DNA of 10,755 nucleotides from JBBDYG01 sp040901765 (lineage in GTDB: Bacteria > Planctomycetota > Planctomycetia > Pirellulales > Lacipirellulaceae). Of the stretch, positions 1 to 6,205 are shown piece after piece. The DNA is taken from positions 1 to 10,755 of the forward strand of contig JBBDYG010000127.1 in NCBI GenBank assembly GCA_040901765.1. The letters run 5' to 3'. The notes below the pieces were generated by a model. It did not search any database and was not told the DNA's origin. It saw nothing but the letters and a program-made list of their open reading frames with translations. The position numbers and the translations under genes were made by a program. The number at the start of each line of letters is the position of its first letter. Position 1 is the first letter of the stretch.

Positions 1-37
1 TAGTAGTTGACGGCCGCCCGGAAGGGCGGTCGTTTTT
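1..37 (+). repeat. Palindromic direct repeat, copy 1 (partial at window edge)
   Basis: This is the first of three related repeats in the same orientation (others at 5349-5400 and 10512-10563). It holds a TTGACG box at 7-12. A 10-bp stem pairs 10-19 with 24-33 (one G-T pair, loop GGAA, a GNRA tetraloop if transcribed), followed by four further T (34-37). As RNA it would look like an intrinsic terminator. As DNA, the dyad lies in the 17-bp spacer between the TTGACG box and TCGTTT at 30-35. The left arm present in the other copies is cut off by the window start. The WGR-like gene begins 31 bp further on. It matches copy 3 at almost every position from AGTA to CGTTT. Confidence 0.8.
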
Positions 38-68
38 GTTAACGTTACAGCTAGGCGGAGCCTTTGCT

Positions 69-386
69 ATGCCATATCTAACGCGGGCCGGGCCCAACCT
101 TCAAAACGTCTCCCGCCTCGAATCAAGAGGCTATCACGTATTCCGGAGAGGTTGCAGAGTGCGGGTAGTTTGGGGCCCGATTGCGTGGCCGCGGGGCCGC
201 ACGGTCTCAGTGATTTGGTCTCGGGCTACTGTATATCGCGAGTACCGGCGTTCGTCCCCAGAAGCCGCCGCACATCTGTTAAGAAGAATCGTCGCCGAGC
301 AAATCAACGCAGGCTATTCAAAATTGCCCGTAGGCTGTCGCATTACTCCAGCAAAGTATGCATCCGGTGTAACGCGCCAGGGGTAG
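69..386 (+). CDS. Small WGR-like domain protein, function unknown
   Basis: This 105-aa basic protein is probably one domain. Residues 20-87 follow the pattern of a WGR domain: a beta-rich start with VRVVWGPI (W35-G36), a central strand around VSVIWSRAT, an acidic/alanine helix (PEAAAHLLRRIVAEQ) and the closing GY (G82-Y83) followed by SKLP. WGR domains are known from PARPs and from bacterial MolR-like proteins, where they bind nucleic acid, so a DNA-binding helper role is plausible but inferred. The ATG at 69 is chosen because AGGCGGAG at 53-60 gives a Shine-Dalgarno-like site with 8 bp spacing; a TTG at 36 would add 11 residues. The methyltransferase gene follows after 66 bp on the same strand, so it may be the first gene of the R-M operon. 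The match is by eye, and it could also be an orphan hypothetical protein. Confidence 0.6.
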   Translation: MPYLTRAGPNLQNVSRLESRGYHVFRRGCRVRVVWGPIAWPRGRTVSVIWSRATVYREYRRSSPEAAAHLLRRIVAEQINAGYSKLPVGCRITPAKYASGVTRQG

Positions 387-452
387 ATTGGATCTTCATC
401 TCGCGGTACCAGCCGTGCCTCGGCCGAGCTCCTTCCGACTGCATTTCGCTCC

Positions 453-1109
453 ATGAGCCTGTTCAAATCAAAACAGCGCATCGCCGACCACGCGGAGGTA
501 TTCACTCCTCCCTGGCTGGTAGAGGCGATGCTAGACCTCGTCAAAGGCGAGACTGAGCGTATTGATTCGCGTTTCTTGGAGCCGGCGTGTGGGAGCGGGA
601 ACTTCCTTGTCCAGATCCTGCGGCGTAAACTCGAGGCCGTCGACCGCAGGTTCAGCAAGTCCGACTTCGAGAAGCAGCATTACGCGTTGCTCGCGCTGAT
701 GTGCGTCTATGGAATCGAGCTCTTGGCGGACAACATCGCCGAGTGCCGCGCGAATATGTTGGAGATCCTGGCCAACTACTTGAATCTGGAGGAGTCGGAT
801 GACCTGTTTGGCGCCGCCTCCTATGTTCTGTCGCGGAACCTTGTCCACGGTGACGCCATGACAATGCGCACCAGCGATGGCCAACCGATCACCTTTGCGG
901 AGTGGGGCTATATCGGCAAGGGAAAGTTCCAGCGTCGCAATTTTCGCTTGGACGTCCTCACACAGATGTCCGCCTTCGGCGAAGCCGGTACGCTCTTCGC
1001 CCACCTCGGCAAGCACGAAATCTTCACGCCGACCAAGACGTATCCGCCGATGACGGTGAGTGAGCTAGCTTCCGCGGCCATCGGCGAGACTCCGAAGGAA
1101 GCCGTATGA
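453..1109 (+). CDS. N6-adenine DNA methyltransferase subunit (SAM-binding, motif I)
   Basis: This 218-aa protein is the first enzyme of the R-M operon. It shows a motif X-like HAEVFTPPWLV (13-23), a textbook SAM-binding motif I EPACGSGNF (43-51), VYGIELLADNIAECR (85-99, acidic motif II region) and GDA (133-135). No catalytic (N/D)PP(Y/F/W) motif IV is present, so alone it should bind S-adenosylmethionine but not methylate. From the family I recall, short proteins of this kind precede a ~530-aa Eco57I-type partner that carries the NPPY. The ATG at 453 has no clear Shine-Dalgarno. It is chosen because it lies 12 codons before motif X and no other start occurs back to the TAG at 384. The stop overlaps the next start as ATGA (1106-1109), indicating translational coupling. 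The likely role is self-marking of host DNA together with the next gene. Confidence 0.85.
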   Translation: MSLFKSKQRIADHAEVFTPPWLVEAMLDLVKGETERIDSRFLEPACGSGNFLVQILRRKLEAVDRRFSKSDFEKQHYALLALMCVYGIELLADNIAECRANMLEILANYLNLEESDDLFGAASYVLSRNLVHGDAMTMRTSDGQPITFAEWGYIGKGKFQRRNFRLDVLTQMSAFGEAGTLFAHLGKHEIFTPTKTYPPMTVSELASAAIGETPKEAV

Positions 1110-2710
1110 AGGGCCAGGCACGGTTGACGCTCCGCGGCCGCAACCCAGACGTGTTGACGTGTATTGCGAATCTCTCGAACGACGAAGTGTTCACGCCGCC
1201 CGAGTTCGCCAACAGAATGCTGGACACCCTTGCCGAGGCGTGGGCGGCGGACAATAACGGGTCAAACATCTGGGCCGACCCGAAAGCCCGGTTCTTGGAC
1301 CCTGTTGCGAAGTCGGGTGTGTTCCTGCGCGAGATCACGTCGCGGCTCACTGAGGGGTTGAAGGAGCAGATTCCTGACCTTCAGCAGCGGGTGGACCATG
1401 TCCTGACCAATCAGGTCTATGGCATCGGGATCACGCACCTTACCAGCTTGTTGGCGCGACGGAGCGTGTATTGCTCAAAGCACGCCAAAGGCAGCCACTC
1501 GATTGCAGAGTCCTTCGCTAGCGACGATGGCAATATCTGGTTCAAGCGCATCGAACACTCCTGGGAAGGTGAAAAGTGCCGACATTGCGGAGCCAATCGG
1601 CGTGACTACGACCGCGGCGACGGCCTGGAGACCCACGCATATGCATTCATCCACACCGACGACATCAAGACTCGGATAGCCGAGTTGTTTGGAGGCGATA
1701 TGCAGTTCGACGTGATTATCGGTAACCCGCCGTACCAGCTTGGGCAGAGCGGCGGAGACTCGATCGGCAGCTTTGCGATGCCGATCTATCAGAAGTTCGT
1801 TAGCGCAGCGAAGGCATTGGACCCACGGTACATCGTGATGGTCATTCCCTCACGTTGGTTCGCCGGTGGTCGCGGTCTTGATGACTTCCGTCAGGAGATG
1901 CTAACCGACCGACGTATGCGCGCGCTCGTAGACTTCCCAGAATCTCGCGAGGTGTTCGCAGGGGTAGATATCGCTGGCGGGATCTCCTACTTCCTCTGGG
2001 ATTCGACATGGGATGGGAAGTGCGACATTACGGCGATCACGGGCGGTGTCGAGGGCCCGAAGATGGCGCGATATCTGGACGAGTACGACATCCTCGTACG
2101 CCAGAACGAGGCCGTCCCGATCCTTCATCGGGTACTCGCGACACCTGATGGGCAGACTTTCCAAAGCCTTGCCAGCCGCGTTGCGCCGATCCAGCCATTC
2201 AGCATTCGGACAAACTTCCGCGGCGCCCCGGCCAGCGACGGTATGACTGACCCGGTTGTGATCTATCAAAGCGGAGGCACTGCTTTCATCGAGCGAAGTG
2301 CGGTCCCCAGAAACGTCGAGTGGGTCGACCAGTGGAAGGTCATCGTCGGCGGAGCAGTTCCTGCGGGTGGACGCCCCGACAAGGATGGCCGCTACTACGG
2401 CCTGATTGGCGTCCGCGTGCTTCCGCCCGGTACCGCCTGCACAGAAACCTATCTGGTCGCCAATCGATTCCAGACGGAGGCCGAGGCAACCAACTTCGCC
2501 GCATATCTACGGACGAAGTTCGTCCGTTTCCTCGTCTCGCTTCGCACCAACACTCAGCACCTCTATAGCGAGCGGTTCGCTTTCGTCCCGGACCTAGCGA
2601 TGGATCGCTTGTGGGCGGATGAAGAGCTGTACGCGAAGTACGGTCTGAGTTCCGACGAGATCGCATTCATCGAATCGATGATTCGTCCCATGGACACCTT
2701 GGATGCGTAA
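1106..2710 (+). CDS. Eco57I-type adenine methyltransferase, catalytic subunit
   Basis: This 534-aa protein is the second R-M subunit. Features in order: DEVFTPPEFANRMLDTL (26-42, motif X-like); FLDPVAKSGVFLREI (63-77) at the motif I position; a probable zinc site from C123-x-x-H126 and C158-x-x-C161; FDVIIGNPPYQLG with catalytic NPPY at 207-210 (motif IV); and MVIPSRWFAGGRGLDDFR after it, typical of Eco57I-like N6-adenine methylases. The C-terminal half (about 330-534) is the likely target-recognition region. Motif I is unusual. Related proteins as I remember them read DPACKSGVF, while here V67-A68 replace A-C, so SAM binding may rely partly on the 218-aa partner. AAGGAA at 1094-1099 is a good ribosome site for the ATG at 1106. 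The 3' end overlaps the helicase gene by 8 bp. The expected product is N6-methyladenine at the system's target site. Confidence 0.88.
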   Translation: MKGQARLTLRGRNPDVLTCIANLSNDEVFTPPEFANRMLDTLAEAWAADNNGSNIWADPKARFLDPVAKSGVFLREITSRLTEGLKEQIPDLQQRVDHVLTNQVYGIGITHLTSLLARRSVYCSKHAKGSHSIAESFASDDGNIWFKRIEHSWEGEKCRHCGANRRDYDRGDGLETHAYAFIHTDDIKTRIAELFGGDMQFDVIIGNPPYQLGQSGGDSIGSFAMPIYQKFVSAAKALDPRYIVMVIPSRWFAGGRGLDDFRQEMLTDRRMRALVDFPESREVFAGVDIAGGISYFLWDSTWDGKCDITAITGGVEGPKMARYLDEYDILVRQNEAVPILHRVLATPDGQTFQSLASRVAPIQPFSIRTNFRGAPASDGMTDPVVIYQSGGTAFIERSAVPRNVEWVDQWKVIVGGAVPAGGRPDKDGRYYGLIGVRVLPPGTACTETYLVANRFQTEAEATNFAAYLRTKFVRFLVSLRTNTQHLYSERFAFVPDLAMDRLWADEELYAKYGLSSDEIAFIESMIRPMDTLDA

Positions 2711-5240
2711 GACCGTCGAGGAGATCCTCGCGCCAAAGCCAGCGGCTCGGCCACGCATCTACGCCTACTCCATTGACGACGAAGCGCATACAGGACTTCT
2801 AAAGGTTGGGCAGACGACACGCGATGTAAGCCAGCGCGTCGCCGAGCAGCTCAAGACCGCAGCCATCAAGAACTATAGAATCGAGCTGGACGAGCTTGCC
2901 GAACGTGAGGACGGGACGATCTTCACCGATCATCACGTGCGCTCTGCGCTCATCAAGAAGCGCTTCGCGAACACTGAATTGGAATGGATGCAGTGTTCGG
3001 TCGCCGATGTGCAGACCGTGCTCACTGAATTCCGCACAGGGAAGCAGCTCACGGGCACCCATCACGAGACGTTCTCGATGCGCCGCGAGCAGGCCGAAGC
3101 TGTCAAGAAGACGCACGCGTACTTCCATTCGATCTGGAAGGAAGATATGCACGCGGTGCCGCGCTTCCTCTGGAACGCGAAGATGCGCTTCGGCAAGACG
3201 TTCACCACGTATCAGCTTGCCAAGACGCTGGGTGCCAAGCGGGTGCTCGTGGTGACTTTCAAGCCCGCCGTGGAAGATGCATGGCAGACGGACCTGGAGT
3301 CCCACGTCGATTTCGAAGGCTGGAAGTACCTCTCCCGCAACTCCGGGAGCGATCCCACCGAGATCGCCCGCAAGAGGCCTGCGGTCTATTTCGGCTCCTT
3401 CCAGGACCTCCTCGGCCGTAACCAAGCGGGAAACATCAAGGCAAAGAACGAGTGGCTCCACAAAGTGGAGTGGGACCTCGTGGTATTCGACGAGTACCAC
3501 TTCGGCGCTTGGCGGGAAGCCGCGAAAGAGCTCTTTGAGGGCGAAGATGACGTGGTCGCGCAGAAAGAGACCAAGCTTGAGTACGCCGACGGGCTGGAGA
3601 AAGTCAACGAGGACCTTGCCGTGCTCTCGGAAACGGACGCCATGTTCCTCCCCATCACGACCAAGGCGTACCTCTACCTCTCGGGTACTCCGTTCAAAGC
3701 GCTGGCCACCGGCGAGTTCATCGAGGAGCAGATCTTTAACTGGACGTACACCGACGAGCAGCGGGCCAAAGAAGACTTCGCCGCGAAGAAACCCGGCAAA
3801 TGGAACCCGTACGGCGCGCTCCCGCAGATGCGCCTGCTCACGTATCAGATGCCCGACGAGTTACTAGCGATCGCGAGCGCTGGAGAGTTCGACGAGTTCG
3901 ATCTTAACGAGTTCTTCGGCGCATCCGGTAGGGGCAAGGGCGCGACGTTCAAGCACAAGAGCGACGTTCAGACGTGGTTGGAGATCATTCGCGGCTCATA
4001 CACGCCGCAAGTCGTCGAGAGCCTCAAGACCGGTACGCGCCCGCCGTTCCCGTACTCGGATGCCCGACTGCTGCCGTACCTCCAACACTCGTTCTGGTTC
4101 TTGCCAAACGTCGCAGCCTGCCACGCTATGGCGAACCTATTGCGCGAGAAGCACAACACGTTCTGGAGTGGCTACAAGGTCGTCGTCGCTGCCGGTGCTT
4201 CAGCCGGCATTGGGCTGGATGCGTTGCCTCCTGTGCGAAAGGCGATAGGTAGCGGATTCGAGTCCAAGACGATCACGCTTTCATGCGGCAAGCTCACCAC
4301 TGGGGTGACCGTGCCGCAGTGGTCGTCCATCTTGATGCTTCGCAACCTGAAGTCGCCGGAGACCTACTTCCAGGCGGCTTTTCGCGTACAGTCGCCGTGG
4401 TCAATCAAAAACCCGAACGGCGACGATCCGAACGAAGAGGAAGTCCTGAAGCCCGTCTGCTTCGTTTTCGATTTCGCACCTACTCGCGCTCTCCGGCAAC
4501 TTTCCGAATACGGGATCGGGCTTTCACCAAGCGAGCCAAACCCGGAGAACGCCGTCAAGGACCTCGTGTCGTTTCTGCCGGTCCTGGCCTACGACGGCGC
4601 CAACATGACGCAGATTGATGCCGGCGGCATTCTCGATATCGCTATGGCCGGCACGTCAGCCACGCTCTTGGCTAGAAAGTGGGAGTCCGCGCTGCTCGTG
4701 AACGTCGACAACGACACCTTGCGCCGTATCATGGACAATCCGGAGGCCATGGCCGCCGTGGAGCGCATCGAGGGGTGGCGCTCCCTAGGCGACAACGTCA
4801 TTGAGACGATCATCAACAAGAGCGACAAGATCAAGGAGCTCAGGAACAAGGCCAAGAACGGAAACCTTACGGCCAGGCAGAAGAAGCAACTCACCGAAGC
4901 CGAGAAAGAGTACAAGTCCAAGCGCAAACTCGTCCAGGAGAAGCTGATCAAGTTCGCCACGCGCATTCCAGCGTTTATGTACTTGACCGACTTCCGCGAG
5001 AACACGTTGCAGGATGTAATCACCAAGCTCGAACCGGACCTATTTCTAACGGTCACCGGTCTCACGGTTAAGGACTTCCACCTGCTCGTTCGCCTCAAGG
5101 TGTTTAACACGGAGCAGATGAACCAGGCCGTTTTCGCTTTCCGTCGCTACGAAGATGCTTCGCTCCGCTATACGGGCATTGAGAGCCACGAGGGTTTGAC
5201 CCATTATGGGCTCTACGACACCGTGGTAGCGAGGGATTGA
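2703..5240 (+). CDS. Restriction subunit: GIY-YIG/T5orf172-like nuclease fused to SF2 helicase
   Basis: This 845-aa protein is the restriction subunit of the three-gene R-M system. Residues 16-110 resemble T5orf172/GIY-YIG nucleases: RIYAYS (Y20), LLKVGQT (33-38), R45 and a later FTDHHVRSAL. The helicase core follows: FSMRREQAEAV (Q-motif-like), Walker A in MRFGKT (161-166), motif II DEYH (263-266), motif III SGTPF (327-331) and motif VI QAAFRVQ (557-563). A lysine- and glutamate-rich stretch (about 715-760) is probably a coiled coil. The protein presumably translocates on or unwinds DNA after recognition by the methyltransferase complex and cuts unmethylated DNA; this is inferred from domain content. 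The start at 2703 overlaps the previous stop by 8 bp and lacks a strong ribosome site, so coupled translation is likely. The arrangement is type I/III-like, but the exact R-M type cannot be settled from sequence alone. Confidence 0.87.
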   Translation: MRKTVEEILAPKPAARPRIYAYSIDDEAHTGLLKVGQTTRDVSQRVAEQLKTAAIKNYRIELDELAEREDGTIFTDHHVRSALIKKRFANTELEWMQCSVADVQTVLTEFRTGKQLTGTHHETFSMRREQAEAVKKTHAYFHSIWKEDMHAVPRFLWNAKMRFGKTFTTYQLAKTLGAKRVLVVTFKPAVEDAWQTDLESHVDFEGWKYLSRNSGSDPTEIARKRPAVYFGSFQDLLGRNQAGNIKAKNEWLHKVEWDLVVFDEYHFGAWREAAKELFEGEDDVVAQKETKLEYADGLEKVNEDLAVLSETDAMFLPITTKAYLYLSGTPFKALATGEFIEEQIFNWTYTDEQRAKEDFAAKKPGKWNPYGALPQMRLLTYQMPDELLAIASAGEFDEFDLNEFFGASGRGKGATFKHKSDVQTWLEIIRGSYTPQVVESLKTGTRPPFPYSDARLLPYLQHSFWFLPNVAACHAMANLLREKHNTFWSGYKVVVAAGASAGIGLDALPPVRKAIGSGFESKTITLSCGKLTTGVTVPQWSSILMLRNLKSPETYFQAAFRVQSPWSIKNPNGDDPNEEEVLKPVCFVFDFAPTRALRQLSEYGIGLSPSEPNPENAVKDLVSFLPVLAYDGANMTQIDAGGILDIAMAGTSATLLARKWESALLVNVDNDTLRRIMDNPEAMAAVERIEGWRSLGDNVIETIINKSDKIKELRNKAKNGNLTARQKKQLTEAEKEYKSKRKLVQEKLIKFATRIPAFMYLTDFRENTLQDVITKLEPDLFLTVTGLTVKDFHLLVRLKVFNTEQMNQAVFAFRRYEDASLRYTGIESHEGLTHYGLYDTVVARD

Positions 5241-5348
5241 AAAGCGGTACGGACAGTGGGGAGCCAGCCGCGGGGAATGATCGCGTATTGTCGCCTCGTG
5301 ACGATCGAGATCTGACGCGGAGGAAGGCCTTAGGGGAGTCAATAACGC

Positions 5349-5400
5349 GAACTACTACTAACAGTAGTTGACAGCCACTCGTGTCCGCGGTCGTTTGTTT
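5349..5400 (+). repeat. Palindromic direct repeat, copy 2 (between the two modules)
   Basis: This is the middle copy of the three-copy repeat, lying in the 209 bp gap between the restriction subunit and hamA. Its left arm is a perfect 7-bp inverted repeat, AACTACT (5350-5356) with AGTAGTT (5363-5369), separated by ACTAAC. It overlaps a consensus TTGACA box (5368-5373). The second hairpin is degraded here: the outer parts (ACAGCC and GGTCGTTTG) match the other copies, but the inner stem differs at most positions without compensating changes. The rest of the gap (5241-5348) shows no gene and no convincing terminator. Confidence 0.75.
5368..5396 (+). promoter_or_regulatory. Possible promoter for hamAB inside repeat copy 2
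   Basis: TTGACA at 5368-5373 is a perfect -35 box, and 17 bp downstream lies TCGTTT at 5391-5396. The spacing is ideal but the -10 is poor. The predicted start of transcription near 5403 would leave a leader of about 47 nt before the hamA ATG at 5450. The same box and spacer length recur in the other two repeat copies, each upstream of a co-directional gene. Confidence 0.3.
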
Positions 5401-5449
5401 GGAATGCACTCCGAACGCTCGCCAGAGTTCCTGAAACCGACGCTATAGC

Positions 5450-6205
5450 ATGGCTCCCTGCTGTCTTGATCACTGGGTAATTGAAACGCAACCCCTGCCT
5501 GCGCTCAGGAACGTCGCGACGCTGACCGAGCGTGACGGTGCGCGCGACACTGCCATTGCAGGGATTCACGCGGCGCTTCGGGATCACCTCTACGGCGCCG
5601 ACGTTTTGGACCAAATGGACTTCCCAGCGGCCGCGCAGGTCGTGCGCGACGCGCTTCCCACAGAGAAGAAAATCCGCTCTGGGGACCTTGGCGAGATCTT
5701 CGCCACAGAGTATGTCATTGGCCGGACCGATTTTGCTGTGCCGCTAAAACGTCTGCGATACAAGGACGACCGCGAGATGGCGATGCGCGGAACGGATGTG
5801 GTTGGCCTTCGGTACGTCAATGGTCGGCCGCATGTACTGAAACTCGAAGCAAAGAGTCGAGAGGTCCTCCGGCAGGCAGTTATCGGCGAGGCGTGTGACT
5901 CGCTCGTTGAGCATGATTGCCGCCCGAAGCCAGCAACCCTGGCGTTCATTGCGCGAGTCTTGCGCCGGGAAGGACGCGACGGTGATGCGGCCTCTTTCGA
6001 GGACCTTCAGGCGAGGCAGCCTCGCTATGACGAAATTGCCCACATGGTGTTTGTCTTCTCCGGGAATGATCCGGTGCCTGCACTTAGTGCCCACGCGGGT
6101 CCGCGCGGCCCCGTGCAGGACAGGCGGTTTGTCGGTATGAAAATTCCCGACCATCAAACCTTCATCGCGTTCGTCTTCGATAGCTTGGATGCCGCAGACA
6201 ATTGA
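5450..6205 (+). CDS. hamA: Hachiman nuclease HamA (DUF1837)
   Basis: This 251-aa protein is the nuclease subunit of a Hachiman anti-phage system. Signature residues of the DUF1837 PD-(D/E)XK fold are visible: GDLGE at 78-82 (E82), GTDVVG with D116, and the E-x-K strand LKLEAKS with E133 and K135. A helix rich in charged residues (REVLRQAVIGEACDSL) follows. In studied systems HamA forms a complex with the helicase HamB and degrades DNA when HamB is triggered; here this is inferred by homology. The ATG at 5450 is well bounded because an in-frame TGA at 5432 leaves no alternative upstream start, although no Shine-Dalgarno is evident. The 3' end overlaps hamB by 17 bp. The catalytic residues look intact, so the gene is probably functional. 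Confidence 0.9.
   Translation: MAPCCLDHWVIETQPLPALRNVATLTERDGARDTAIAGIHAALRDHLYGADVLDQMDFPAAAQVVRDALPTEKKIRSGDLGEIFATEYVIGRTDFAVPLKRLRYKDDREMAMRGTDVVGLRYVNGRPHVLKLEAKSREVLRQAVIGEACDSLVEHDCRPKPATLAFIARVLRREGRDGDAASFEDLQARQPRYDEIAHMVFVFSGNDPVPALSAHAGPRGPVQDRRFVGMKIPDHQTFIAFVFDSLDAADN

Noticed and set aside
75..83. ATCTAACGC, the reverse complement of an integron attC-like GCGTTAGAT core; also GCCTAAC near 9711
   Set aside because: No partner core with the paired arms expected of an attC site is found nearby, there is no integron integrase, and the modules are far larger than usual gene cassettes. Short core matches occur by chance.
384..452. The WGR-like gene and the first methyltransferase gene share a reading frame separated by one TAG and 22 sense codons, which might suggest a broken fusion or readthrough
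   Set aside because: The stretch between them has no recognisable conserved sequence, and the methyltransferase ATG gives the expected N-terminus, so separate genes are simpler.
5279..5306. Imperfect inverted repeat GATCG...CGATC after the restriction subunit as a terminator
   Set aside because: The stem is only 5 bp, the loop is long and there is no T run.
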